NCBI GenBank assembly: GCA_012295275.1
Contig: CM022673.1
Location: 25,624,261-25,688,260 of the forward strand
Length of the DNA: 64,000 nucleotides
Source of the DNA: Chrysomallon squamiferum
Lineage: Eukaryota > Mollusca > Gastropoda > Neomphalida > Peltospiridae
Reading direction: 5' to 3'
Part shown: in pieces, positions 24,520 through 38,049 of the stretch
How positions within the stretch are numbered: the stretch's first letter is position 1
Layout: every line of letters starts with the position of its first letter
Notes under the pieces: generated by a model
Databases searched by the model: none
The model's input: only the letters and a program-made list of their open reading frames with translations
Told to the model about the DNA's origin: nothing
Program-made: the position numbers and the translations under genes

Positions 24520-27500
24520 AAAAAAGAGAGAGAGAAGAAAAGAAGATTTGTTCTAAATCTGCACAATCCATCGGAGTTCGTAATTTAATTCTGACATCGA
24601 ATGATTAACTTGTTTTCATTCATGTATGAATATAAATCTGACCAAAGTGATTCGGGTAAAATAAAATGATTTTTATTTTATTTTTAAATAACGAATTTTA
24701 GTTATAATCTGTATAAAACTGTAGTAATAAATTTATAACTATCTTAGCAGGGTTATTAAAATGTATGGCTAAACTAATTTATTATTATTATTATTTTATT
24801 TTTTTTATTTTATTTTTTTTTTTTTAAATTAAAATGACTGACAAATGTTACACGACCTCAGCAAACTATACATTGTTATTCCAGAACAACTAACAAAAAG
24901 ACACATTTTCATTTAGTATCGTGGAATTAAAATGGATGATTCATGCAGTACACAAGCTAAGTACTGTCAGGATTTAACTGATAACAATTTAAATGTTTGC
25001 AATATCTGATCGTTTGGGGTTTTATCGGGTGTTTTTGATACTTCGTGGCTTTTTAATTCTAAGTCTTCTGTTATTTAAAAAATTGATGCAAAATTTCACA
25101 AATATAAATAAACATAAAAATAAAGTAGACAAAGTTTAATTTTTTTTTGACTATTCTCTGATGTGTATGCTATTTTCAGTATTTTGTAAATAACCAATAA
25201 ATAATGTTGTTATGCCAACTATTGATTTGCCTCGATTCTTGTCAAGCTATCACAATAGTGTATCATATATTATGCAAGTCTTGTTACTCACCAATAACAT
25301 CTGATCATATATTACAGACATACACTATGGTCTGTAGAATTTGGCATTTCTTATTATTTATCACTTTAAATGACCGAAGCACTTTTAGGTGTGGTGTGTG
25401 TACGTGTGTGTGTACGCGCATGCACACACTGGATGATTAAGTTAGCAACATTAAAACAAATTAAAGTTTTGATAACTGTATCCTAAACGTGCCATAAATT
25501 CTTAAATTTGTATTTAAAATCAATATCAAGTTAATCAAACCAAAAGTACAGGTTCTATCAATTTGTCTCAAAATTTGTAATCAGAATTAGGTCAATCATA
25601 CAAATATGGAAAATTGTGTTTAAAATAATTGATGTTAAATCTATTGTTATTGGTTTATAGAACAAAGAATGAACAATAAACCTGTGTTTTGTTATTCTTT
25701 TCTTCCATGTTCTGTGCATTATCATCATCATCATCATCATCATCATCATTTGTTTACCTTAATTTGCAGTAAAAACGAATCTAAATCACTTGGATACTTT
25801 TAATAACATCAATAAGGAACAATTCACAATCAAAATTGAAATATATTGTTAACACACATTACAATGTTTACATAATTTTGTGGGATATACATCCATAAAA
25901 TACTCAATAGCTAGATGCAACAAAAAACAGTATATTAATAAATCAACAGATTCATTTGGATTTTTAAACTACGTTTCCAAATACCAGCTTTTTAATGGTG
26001 AAATCACCTTTTCAAAAGCATGTCTGATACTCTACTATTAAAATAATACAAATAATAATAAACGCAAAAAAATAATAATAATAATATTTAAAAAAGAAAA
26101 TAACGATTATTTATAAAAAACAAAACAAAAAAAATAGTGGGAAGATAAATATATAAAATAATGACTTTAAAAGTTACTGCATGTGCTCTAAAAACATGCT
26201 TGATTACTGTGAGTTATCAACAATTTGCATCTTCATTTACATAGATGCACTCGAACAAGGAGACGAACATTTAAATCACTTAACATAAATAAAATAATAA
26301 TTTCCCAAAGTTCTTTCACCATCAGAATTAAATTAGTATATCCAGTTTTTTATGTACTCTGCAAATGTGACTTTTTCTTTACCTTAAATAAGTTATGAAA
26401 TATAGTTTAACAAAATTTCTATTTTCAGAAAGAGAATGCATCATGTATGAACTGTATTTTGTTTTGCGGTATTAAGCTTACAAAGATAAAATAATTTTTT
26501 TGTGACTGATCAATAACTGATTGTCTGTACTGTAAGATTCAAAGAAGTAATTCAAATCAATATAGCATAACTGTCATCCTTCAACTATCCCAAACTCCTC
26601 TTAGAACTTCATATTTATCATGTGCAACAAAAGATTATATTAAAATTTTATCTTTAATGTGGTTTCCTTCTATAAAACTCAAAACAAATGGATATAATAT
26701 AGACAACATATTGTTTAGCAAACTACAAATATTCTTCATATTATTATTATTATTATTATTGATCAAAACAAACTCTTGGTATTTTTACTTTGCTTTCTTT
26801 ACGACGCTGTGTGAATTTAAAAACCATTAAACTTTCCTTTATTTTAAAACTGAATTTGAATTTAATACGTACAAGTAATTTAAATAATAATAACTATTAA
26901 CCTTGTAATAAGCCAAATTACTGTAACTACAATGTTATGAAAAGAATTATTCCTATCTTTAAATTTAAAGTATATAGCAATAAACATATCCCCATTGTGA
27001 ACATTTTAACATATATATATATATATAGCAATACATTTTGGACAGCAGCCAACAGACAACAATGTTAGGAAAACAATTCATTCCAGTTTATAGATTTATA
27101 AAAAGCTATAGTTAGTAACATCAATGAACTAAACTGTTTTAAGAAAAATAAATCAATATAGCAAATATGAAATCACATTTCATGAGCTGGTAAAAGTGCA
27201 GCTGAAAAGTTATTATTTCATGACCATTCACACTTAAAAAAAAAGTAGAAAAAAAAAAGAAAAAGAAAATAATAATAATAATAATAATTTAAAAGCACTT
27301 AGGCCAATACCAAAGAAATTTCTTAGGATTTTTAACAATCTGCACAACTCTTAACAGAAAAAGTGCAGGTGAAGGAACCAAAAAGAGGTGGTTTTTTTTC
27401 TTGTTTTTTTTTTTTTTTTTTTTCTTTTTTACTGATGATTCAAGAGAATATAAATAAAAATTGACACTTCAAAAATTCAAAGCATGGCAAACATGGATTG

Positions 27501-29589
27501 TGAAATGTTTAAAATGTGAATACTGAAGTGGCACGGTTTGCTCAACTTCTGAAGAAAAAGATTATGACATGAATGGTCAGGATTTGCACTAAATGAATTC
27601 AATGGAAATGGGGGAAAAAAATGATTGTTAATAAAGTATAAACTACCTAACAAAGTGTGCTGGATGTCTGACTGTACATTGACTTTAAAAAAGAAAAACA
27701 GAAGATCTCTTTTGAAGGCTCACACTGTTGATATAGGTTAAGTTAAAATTGTAATAGGCACACAATTTTTAAATTTTATGGAGAAAGATTTTCTCAGGCA
27801 ACATACATGTGTTTTCTGAACAAGTTCTCTTTCAAAAGATACCTTTGATATATTCATTGTAACTGAGGTTCTATTATTTTATTTATTTTAAATATCTACT
27901 CTAAACTATTTTCTTCACTCGTCTTACATTATTTTTAAAACATTTTATATTTTTATTATTTTTTTAAACCAATAAATAATAACTTACTAACTTAAACCTG
28001 TCTGAATACATAATTTTATCACTAAAAATATGGAGAACTGTTTAAAATAATACATGAAAAAAACGAACTAAAATTAAAATTCGAAGAAGAAAAACACTCA
28101 CTGAAGATTATATTGATTTACAGTTAAAAACAATAATTGTTTATAAGACTGAAACTAGTTTTATTATTCAATCATAAAATTAAAAACACACTCTAATCTC
28201 ATTTTTTCTCTCTCTCAAAAAGTCAAGTTCAGCGTTGATGAAGAATTTTGAAGAAACTACTTAGTAACAGTTAATAAATTGTAAACATTACACACTATAC
28301 AAATCAGTGACAAACATTTTAATGTACTATGCATATATCTGAGATAGGGAATTAGATAAGAAATGTAAATGAACAGTGGATTTATATAAAATAACGAAAT
28401 ATAGATACAAGAAACATGAGACATACACAATACAGTTATAAATACACATTTTGCCAAAAAAATTAAAATAAATAAATAAATAAAAAGAAAAAAATGTGAA
28501 CAGTGTTTTTTAGTCAATATTAAACCCTAAATTATCACTGTTGCTATTGTTTTGTTATTTCAGTATTCAACATATTTGATTTATTAATCTTGGATACATA
28601 TATATATAATTATAATTTTATATTCATTAGAAAACAACTTAATACATTTAAGTGAATTAAAGTTTTTAGGTTCAAATTTGAATCAACCGGATTACAGTAC
28701 ATTTGCACATACCATTTTTAATATCAGTAAACATACATTTAAAATAGAATTATGAGAAAACAAGGAGATATATTATTTGAGTCTTTTCTGAGCTTAGCAA
28801 AGTGTGTAATCTATAATTTTATATTGTTTTTAAATAATTTATTGCCCAATGATTTATAAATAATACAACGTCGGTACATTTAGAATGAAGTTACAATATC
28901 AAATGAGTTCCCAGATACTGGGTAAAAAAAAAAAAAAAATTTAAAAATGCAAAATACCAACTTCAGAACATAGCAACGGAATAAAGAACATCCAAGGATC
29001 CACTTTACAAACTGTAAACATGGCTTCCTCTTTTGATGTCGTTGATCATATTATTTAACACTGCAAAAGTACTAATACTTCAAACAACAAAATTTTCTGA
29101 AAGAAATTCTAAAGCCACATTTTCATAAAAAGTAACAAATTAAATGTATAAAATCTATACTGGGCATTTAGTCAAATAAAAATGGATGCTTCTTGTACTT
29201 CAGTGATAAAATTATTAACTACTACTCATTTTTTTTTTAATTGTATTATCAACACAGGAGGACAGATATTTAGAATGGTCTGATAGTGTGCACATTTGTT
29301 CAAGTCTTGGCTAGGTTCAAACAAATACACAACACAATTTATCAGGCCACCTGCAAGAGAAGGATGAACAATCTGGAAAAAACATTAAATATGAATAAGG
29401 AAAGAATATTCTGAAAGTTTTATTTAAAACATTTTGAATTAATTCGGATCAAATGAACAAGAAATATATTTACCAACCAAACTTGTTTTTCTATCTTTTG
29501 CTTTTGTACATTAAGTAAAATTAATTAAATTACTTCCTAATACACAACCTGTTTTAATAATCAGTTTGCAAAATTTGATGTCTGAAAGT

Positions 29590-29632
<43 letters not shown>

Positions 29633-30493
29633 TTATAGGACAAACATTACTTCATACAATATAGATTAACATTTAAATATACCCCTCCCACCTGTTTAAG
29701 CATACTAATGCCAATTTGGTAAACCTGAGAACCACTCAAAATGTTCTGAAATTACAAATGTCAAATAAAATAGATGTTTTGTCATTCAGTCACAAGGAAA
29801 CACTTTCATGCATACGCACATACACACACACACACACACAAATTCGATCAATTCACTTGAAAACTAAAGTTAAAAAAGACTGACTAAAATTAAATTAGGT
29901 GATGATGGAGTAATAAAACAACTGAAGTACCTTTCTAGGGTACAAATTAACAATAAATGAGTTATTTTTGTTAAAAAAGAAAAAGGAAAAAAAAATATAT
30001 ATATATACTTTTTTTTTTTTTTTTTTACACCACACATACCATGACCTGATGTTCTGTCATCATTTAAGACAAAATATATACACTAATAAAGTGAAACTCA
30101 TTGATGCTCTGTGCGAACATTTTGATCACTGACTAGTTCTAATCTCTCAAAAAAAAAAAACAAAAAAAAAATCACACAATATGAATGAGAAAGTTATCTT
30201 CCTCCAAAGCTTGACAACAGCAATGACAATCAGTCACATACTTCTTAAAAAGACTATAAATATTTTCTGGTCAGCATAAAAATCAGTGCTTCATTAACAA
30301 CTGGCAGAGAATTCTAAAGCATGATTCATTTCAAAATTACAATAGATGTGTGTTTTCGACCTTGTTTTTCACTTGAGCTGTATGTACAGTCAAATTGTTA
30401 TGAAGAACCATGCAAACAAAGAGACTTTTGTTTTCCCCATGCACTGCACATGACAGCGAAGTCACTTGCAGTCAGTGTTTTGCTTTGTTATTT
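23745..30493. other. Spacer and presumed long 3' UTR of the PKA gene
   Basis: About 6.7 kb without a recognisable exon. The part nearest the PKA stop codon must be its 3' UTR on the minus strand, but many AATAAA candidates exist and the end cannot be fixed. Contents are T runs near 24487-24512 and 27401-27423, a (CAT)n array at about 25720-25749, an A run of about 40 nt at 29590-29630, a short CA array near 29821-29840 and a T run at 30009-30026. A minus-strand frame at 23986-24204 was inspected and left unassigned. Confidence 0.5.
29590..29630. repeat. Long poly(A) run
   Basis: About 40 consecutive A on the plus strand. In the sense of the flanking PKA transcript this is poly(T), so it is not a retroposition tail of that gene. 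It could be the tail of a small element inserted in plus orientation, but no body is recognised. Confidence 0.8.
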
Positions 30494-31549
30494 TCAGAAA
30501 TCAGCAAACTCTTTTGCACATTTTTCTGTGGATGATATACGCAATGGTTCCTCTTCATAGTCATCAAAGTTGCTTGTATCACCTGGCCCTTTAGATTTTG
30601 GCACAAACGGTGCTTCAACCTTTTTCTGGTAGATGGCAATCCAATCAGTGGTAGAAAACCATTTGTGGTTCTTTATGTCGCTCACACCATTTTTCAAGTT
30701 GCCAAATCGCTTGGTGAGATCCACTTGCAGCAGGTTGCGAAGCAGGTCTTTAAGATCTGAGCTGAAGTGAGACGGGAAGCGGACCTTGCCAGAGACGATC
30801 TTCTCGTAGATTTGAATCGGTTGGTCTGCAAAGAATGGTGGGTAACCAGCAGCCATTTCATATATGAGAACCCCAAGAGCCCACCAATCAACAGCCTTGT
30901 TGTATCCTTTGCTGAGAATGATCTCAGGAGCGAGGTATTCAGGTGTTCCACAAAGAGTCCATGTTCGACCTTTGACTCTCTTGGCGAAACCAAAATCAGT
31001 CACTTTGATATAACCCATGGTATCAATCAGCATATTCTCTGGCTTCAAGTCTCTATAAACAAGATCCAAGTAGTGAAGATATTCAAATCCAAGAACTATC
31101 TGAGCTGCATAGAACCGTGAATGGGGTTCACTGAAGCGGCCTATCCTTCGTAGATGCGAAAACATTTCTCCACCAGTGACAAACTCAAGAATCATGTACA
31201 AGTTGGAATTATCCTTAAAAGAATAATCCAAGCTAACAAAAAAGGGAAAGTCTATAGCTTGCAAAATCTTTTTCTCACTCAACGTGTGCTCGACCTGCTT
31301 CAATTTCACCACCTTCTGTTTGTCGAGAATTTTCATTGCATGGTACTGTTTATTACCCTTGTGTTGCACTAGCATGACCCTGCCAAAAGAGCCAGTCCCC
31401 AACGTCTTAATCCGGTCAAAGTCATCCAGGCAGGCTGTGTTCTGAGATGGTTTTTCCCACTTCTGTTGAAATTCCTCTTTAGCTTTCGCAAGGAACTCCT
31501 TCACACTCTCAGCTGGGTCGCCCTTCTTCGCTGTCGCAGCATTCCCCAT
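30494..31549 (-). CDS. PRKACA: cAMP-dependent protein kinase catalytic subunit, coding region in a single exon
   Basis: AGC-family Ser/Thr kinase released from PKA regulatory subunits by cAMP. It is 351 residues, the family length. Visible features are MGNAA for N-myristoylation at Gly2, an A-helix, the glycine loop GTGSFGRV (about 52-59), the ATP lysine in [21 protein letters not shown], the activation loop [15 protein letters not shown] with the Thr197-equivalent, [20 protein letters not shown], and a C-terminus ending FADF that fits the FxxF motif. The Ser10 autophosphorylation position is Asp here. The coding region has no introns, unlike vertebrate PKA-C genes, which have about ten exons. 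On the minus strand an acceptor TTTTCAG ends at 31569, leaving 19 nt of 5' UTR (31550-31568) before the ATG, so at least one upstream untranslated exon exists. The context around ATG (GGACATGG) is favourable. The symbol means the PRKACA/PRKACB/Pka-C1 class; invertebrate members are not one-to-one with the vertebrate paralogues. Confidence 0.96.
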   Translation of the reverse strand: MGNAATAKKGDPAESVKEFLAKAKEEFQQKWEKPSQNTACLDDFDRIKTLGTGSFGRVMLVQHKGNKQYHAMKILDKQKVVKLKQVEHTLSEKKILQAIDFPFFVSLDYSFKDNSNLYMILEFVTGGEMFSHLRRIGRFSEPHSRFYAAQIVLGFEYLHYLDLVYRDLKPENMLIDTMGYIKVTDFGFAKRVKGRTWTLCGTPEYLAPEIILSKGYNKAVDWWALGVLIYEMAAGYPPFFADQPIQIYEKIVSGKVRFPSHFSSDLKDLLRNLLQVDLTKRFGNLKNGVSDIKNHKWFSTTDWIAIYQKKVEAPFVPKSKGPGDTSNFDDYEEEPLRISSTEKCAKEFADF

Positions 31550-32801
31550 GTCCGTAGAGGAGTCTGTTCTGAAAACATCAATCAGGTAAAGGAGTCAAAA
31601 TTTACATAAAATCTGTATCATTATTATTATTTCTATAGTTTGCAATACTTAGTCTCGTTTAATAAGAACATTATGAAATTAAATGATAAACTGTTATTCT
31701 TCAAATTCCCATGTATCAGTATGAATAATTTTTGATGAGAAGCGTGTGAAACTGAACTAGAATTATAAACTGTCTGAAACTGGAAAGTATTTTCACACAA
31801 AGTATAAATAAATACAAATATCTGAGAAATAGATTAAATTGTAAAAAAAATCAATATAAAAATGATAAGAAATAATAATTATATTATATACTATTTTCCC
31901 ATATATGTAAACTGAATAATTACACAACACTCACAATTAATAAATTAATTTTGTCAAACACAATTAAATCTTTTGTCTTTTTATACTAATGAAGTCAACT
32001 GCCATCTACCTGCAAACACATTTTAAAGCTAAATACTGAAAAGTGGTTCAAGGGTATGAGGAGTTTTAGTGCACTCATATATTTGTTTATTAAATAATCT
32101 GCACAAGTTGTAAAAAAATCTTTACATAAAAAAAAAAAACAAAAAAAAACTTTGTTATGTATTTCCATTGTATAATTAATAATACATTAAAAATAATAAA
32201 TAAATAAATAAATAAAATAAGAACAAATAATTTTTAAAAACATAACTTCACTGTCATTATTATTAATTTTTTACAAATTATCCTGTTAAACCAATATTAA
32301 CACTGTGATCAAGTGCAATATATTTGCAAGTGTGCTGATTATAAGACTGAAAACTGGTAAAAGCAAGGTTTCCAAACAGTGCAAGTCTTTAAACACTGCT
32401 TGCCTTGAATGAGAAAATGCAGGTAGCATTTTGGAAATCTTATCCAAATGCAAAATGCTGAAAAACAAATGACTGCAGTAAAACATTTATGAATAGATAG
32501 TTGAACACATTTCATTTGATAAAAGTTTGAAAATAAAAGGCTTTTTTTTTTTTTTTTCACAATTTCTGAAATAAACTGTATGTCATAGATGGTAAGATTT
32601 CTTTTTGGGAACCTTTTGTTTTTCTTCCATGAAAAAAAATATTTTGGATCATTTTTTTTTTTTTTCTAAGAAAATTATGCTATGCCATGCTATGTTTTCT
32701 TAAATTTTGAAAGCCTGATATTAATCTAAAGAATTGATAAGCAACTATAAAACTGATCATTGTTATATGGTTACTGAAATCTACAAATCTGCCACACTAT
32801 C

Positions 32802-32803
<2 letters not shown>

Positions 32804-32841
<38 letters not shown>
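32804..32841. repeat. (CA)n microsatellite
   Basis: CA array of about 36 bp upstream of the PKA coding exon. Confidence 0.9.
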
Positions 32842-32842
<1 letters not shown>

Positions 32843-34051
32843 AAGAGAGAAAAGACATGTTTGCAGAAGTATTGCACACATATTTTAGAAAGAATGAAAA
32901 TTTAGATGCCCCAATAATACATAGGCTGTACTATTTTAGAAGTTCATTTATTTGTGAAAAAAAAAAAAAAAAAAAATGAAATAAATAAAAAATAAATAAA
33001 TAAAACTAGAATGAAAACATATGATGTAAAGACAAATGGCAGAATCAATGTACCATATACTGTTGTAGTAGGAAATTGACAAGTAAGCATTTATCCAACT
33101 TTAAAGAAATATATTTTTGGTGTACCTGCTGTACTTGTTGCATTCAAAATTAAAATTCAACAATATATGGCACTTGTTAAATAAGTGATAGAAATAAGAA
33201 ACGAACATATATAAAAACAAATTAAAACAGGTGCTACTAGTTTTAATTTGCTTAATTTATCTAAAAAAATAAACGAGAAAACAAAAAATAAATAAATGTT
33301 CAGTGTTAAAACTTAAACAAAACTGTAAACAATGGTTAGTCTGAAAAGCCCATCCCAAATAAAAACCACGAACTACATTTGCAAATAATAAGTTAGAAAT
33401 TAAAAATATTTGGCTCTCCATTAAAGACTAAACAAAGATTCACATATTTTTCATAATTTAAAAAAATTATCATTGTATGTATTATACAACTTTATATTAA
33501 CGTGAAAATATTTTATTATACACATTACAATTATTTTTTGAAAGTCTTGTTTTGAAACAAAAATAAATTACAAACTGGCTTTTAATAAACATTTAAAGCA
33601 ATGAACAATTACTGCACAATATCTGATAAAAATGCAGATAAATGAAATTATTTTCAAATTAATAATAATGAAATCACTGATATCTGTGTTGGTTCAAATA
33701 CAATCAACAACAGTGAAGAAATGAGCGCTTAAACTCATAGAGATAAAAATCCAAACCAACATTTATAACATTTTATGCTTTTTAACAATCTAACTTTAAC
33801 ACATTTCATTTTTTTAAACGTTTATATCAGATAAAGGCAATGAAAAATTCAAATAACTAATACATTTTTCAGTTTTTTTTTTTGTTTTTTAAAAAACAAT
33901 ATTAGCTCTGCTTTCTAAAAATGGTTAGTAAATCAACACTTTTTAGAACATGCATGAATGCATTTCTGTTACCTTGTGCTAGGCATCTTTCTTTTTTTTA
34001 TATACCTGAAATACACATGGAAACATTTTTGTATGGCTTAAAGCAGCTTAA

Positions 34052-34370
34052 GGGCCATCCATAAAATATATATGCCCAGTGGGGACAGGATTTGGGGAAA
34101 TATGCATTAATGTGAAAAAGGGGAGGAAGAGCTGATGTACAAATATCAATATGTGTGCGGTTAAAATAAGCAGCAGTGCTGAAATTTTAAAGAACAATGA
34201 AATTGCGTTTCTTTGTAACATTCTAATAATGTTGTAGTATTGTTAATAATTGTAAATCTGGTGTTCTTTCTGTAAAATGAAGGTTCAGAGAAGGGTGTGG
34301 GTTTAAGCTCAACAATGCAAAAAAAAAAAATTAAGATGTGTTTTGTGCATACATATTTTATGGATGTCCC
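34052..34370. mobile_element. MITE-like element with about 24-bp terminal inverted repeats
   Basis: The left end GGGCCATCCATAAAATATAT followed by ATGC matches the reverse complement of the right end, which finishes ATTTTATGGATGTCCC (34355-34370). The roughly 320-bp interior is non-coding and includes a G-rich stretch (about 34081-34130), unlike its surroundings. TIRs beginning GGGCCxTCCATAAA are, from memory, common in invertebrate non-autonomous DNA transposons. I cannot assign a superfamily, and no target-site duplication is clear. Confidence 0.5.
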
Positions 34371-37300
34371 CTCAGCAGCAAATCTGAAGAGTTATCTATT
34401 TCATGTAATTGTATTACCTAGCAAGTGTTGAACCGAACCACCTACTAATTAATTGTGATTGTTCAAAGTACACATATATACAATTCTTTTTTTTCCTTTT
34501 TTTTTTTTTAATTATGTCAACTGCAGTTTTTTTTGACATGACACCCTCCATCTGTGACAATTTTTCATGGAGTAAACAAAAACATTTTTTTTAATATAAT
34601 TTTTGCTGATTTTTTTTTTTTTAGGTAACTTAATATTAAGTGTTTAGTTCATTTTGGTACTTGACTCAGTATTATATAATAGTGGTAAATTTATTTTTTT
34701 AAACTGTTCAATGATACCTTTTCTTTCTGGAATTTCGATGCATATTTGTAAATATTCCCTGTAACTCTGCAATTAAACCCAAATTTAATGTCTCACTGAC
34801 ATCAAAATTATTAAATTAATTTAAATCCAAACAATTTAAAACCATATAAACAAACCTGACATTATTTATTCTACCATGACTGGGCAACACTCATTTCTGA
34901 TTGGCTGATTGGCTACCTACCTTAAATTAGAGGCAATTCAATTAAGCTAATTTATTGGAACAGAAATTTGAACTATTTCAGAAGATGAGCAGGTATGTCA
35001 TTATGTTTAGATACTAATGAATTCAATTTTCATTAATATGTCTAGTCATTTGTTCCTAGCATTTTAATTTTTAATATTTCATTAACAATTCTCAATACAT
35101 ACCACCCCAAATATGTCTTGAAGTCACTGATCACAATTGTCACATAAATCCAATTGAATTCCTCCAGACAATTCAATAAAAGGTTGCTAATCAGCTATAT
35201 CATATAAACAAAAATCAAAAATAATTAATATTTTTACAACAAGGAGAAAAAAAAAAAAAGGAAGAAAAAAAATCCAATCTTTGTTTTTCTGGACTACTCT
35301 TCTGTCTGTTCACTATTTGCTGAGTTTATAGGAAATAGTTCTAATACTAAACAGGTTTTAGTCATGGCAGAATGGAAATAAACACACTCCAATTTCATTT
35401 CTGAGGTAGGTTCTCTATATTCAATACTGTTACATATTAACAACAAAATTTTCACAGGCTTAAATGGCCATTATATTATGTTAAATGTTTCTAAACTGAA
35501 CCCAAAAATGAAATCAGATTACACTTATCTCCGAAATGTCTATTAATATGTATAGACATATACAAAAGGCTTTAATTTTTTTTTAGCAGAAATACAAACT
35601 AAATACTGCAGATAATTAATTATTCTAAAAAGAAAACACTGTTGCTTGTTATAGGTTAAAAACATCAGTTTTCCTGATTTAATGAATGATGTTAAGATAT
35701 TTTTCCATGCAGTTTTCATACACAAAACCAATTAAATGTTATTCATCAGCAATATGATGAATGTATTTATATTATTATTTAATTATTATCTTGCATTAAT
35801 ATATGAATGTTTATTTTATTTTCAAACAAAGTGGCTTTTAATTAATGGATTGATTTTATCTCCTGCACTGCAAGTAAAGATACAAGTTAAAGAAGTTACT
35901 TATGGAATAAATGTAGAACATCTTGATTACTTTATATTCATAAAAAAAAAAAGGGACTTGCTGTTAATATTATTTTAATTTATTACATTTTTGATTATTA
36001 TTCCAATTAATAATTTATCAGTAACTATATTTAGTTATGAAATGAGAAATATATTTCTTTTTAAATAAAGAGTGCTGTTTCATGGTATATTTCTTCTGAG
36101 CCCTATTTTAAACTTCAACTGAAAAAATCAACATTTATCATCTTTTAAGTGTAAACAAACTACAACATAAATGTTTCTACAAATTCACCATTATACAAAA
36201 AATTACTAATGGAAAGAATTAAAAAATATATAAATAAAACATTAAAAATACAACACAACTCTGAAACAAAAATCAGAATTAATTTACTCCCAAATTAAAA
36301 ACATAAACTAAAAATTAGTTTATATTTTCAATTACCTAAGGTGTTCATGTGGTTTTTATAGAAGTAGCCTGAATAAATTTTATATAATTCTAACTTCCAA
36401 GTGACTGTTTTGTACTTATTTGTTTGTCATATAAAATTGTCAAATAAATAAATAAATAATAAACAGTAGGTTTGAAATATATTTCTGACACCAAATATCT
36501 CACTATAGTAAACTATAGTAAAAAACTATAGTAAAAAACCTCATTAAAAAAACCTAATAATAATTAAAAACGCAACAGAACAATAGATATGATTTATACA
36601 CTAACGAAGAAAAAAACAATCAGAATTTATTATTTGTTTCCAACAGATTATTTTTTAAATTTAACTTTATGTTTGCATATGTTTTATAAGATGTGACAGC
36701 ATGCTTATGCATACAACAAAGAATCAGTAGTAACTGCAAGTTTTTGTTATTCTTTGTTACTAGCAAATAAAAATAATCACTTATTAATATGCAAAATATA
36801 CTTAGACACTTTGCTTGTTGTATTTTTTATGCACAACATAAAAAAAGCCATTATGTTTTAGTTTTGTTTTTTAAAGATTCAATACACAAATGAAAAAGTT
36901 AACATGCCTAATCCTGTTTAATGCAACCTGTATAAAAGGCAGTATTTCTCTACCATTCTGAATTCTTTCAAAGTCTCACTACATCCAACTATTTCACCAA
37001 ACCTTTGAATTCAAATCCTAGTGGTAGACAATGATTCCTTTACAAGTTAGGAAATTAATGTGCACCTGTAATCTAGGGGCAAATGTATGACAGTGTATTT
37101 CATCATCAAACACAAGTAATCCCATAACTAACAGACCCACAGAATGAGAAATCTGATTACATTTTTTATACAGAAACCTACAATATGAGTATCATTATTG
37201 AATGTTGTTATTTAATAAAACATCTACAATGATAAAGAATAAACTTGCGTGTATTAATTCTAGTATTTTATACACTTCTTCTCATCTCTGAACCAATAAT

Positions 37301-38049
37301 GAGATGATTTGTACCACTGAGGTCATATTCATTGAAACAATGACATTAATTTTTATAAATGAGATGGTTTTTTATTTATACAGATTTTTATGAATCAACA
37401 GAGGGAATAGAAATAATGTATTAGAAACTTTCAAGTTAAGGAACTGAACTCAGCAAATACAATTCTTGTTTCTTGTCAAACATCTTAAATAAACATTTGC
37501 TTTGATGGTAATAAAGTAATATGTTAAGCTGCTTGACCTTTTTGTCAAGTAACTTAATTTTAGCGTCAGTGGCTATATTCACGAAGGTAAAACTTCAAGC
37601 AAAAGCTATTTTACAATGTCAAAACGATGAACATTATCCTTATAAATCATATTGAAACGTATTTAAAAGATTTAAATCCAATAAGTAAAGATTCGATCTA
37701 TTAAAAGCTGCACCATATACTCACAAATAATACAAAATGGATGCATCAGAACGATCTGCAGCCTTACTTCGAGACTACAAGAAGGTCTTCGATACAAACT
37801 GCTATTGAATTTGGTGCCATTAAATATAAGATATACTGAGAACAATAAATAAAATGTTTTTGTTTATAAAAGGCTATGAATAATATTATTGGCTTTTCGC
37901 ACCTGTTACTTAGAAAGAAAAACGAACGTTTTATAATATAAAAATACTTGTGGCTCGTCTGTGTATGAACAAATGGATGTCTTCGCTCCTGTAAATTTCC
38001 CTGCATATTTTACAATATTCCTTAAAATTGGAATAGAAAATACAATACC

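Larger units (their letters stand above)
31569..38049 (-). other. Presumed 5' UTR intron of the PKA gene
   Basis: From the acceptor at 31569 upstream, no further coding is seen. Two candidate donors for an untranslated first exon on the minus strand are CCACAG|GTATTG (exon end at 38049) and TCGAA|GTAAGG (exon end at 37768). The region 37950-38240 is less repetitive and richer in G+C than its surroundings, which suits a first exon or promoter. The intron is AT-rich with a (CA)n array at 32804-32841, an inverted-repeat element at 34052-34370 and a pair of inverted CCAAT boxes at 34900-34912. Confidence 0.35.

Noticed and set aside
30009-30026. T run downstream of PKA as a possible retroposition poly(A) tail
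   Set aside because: The orientation would be right (poly(A) on the minus strand), but similar T and A runs occur throughout the window, so it is not evidence of retroposition.
30694-31372. Several frames of 70-117 codons overlapping the PKA exon
   Set aside because: They are shadows of the conserved kinase frame in other phases and on the other strand.
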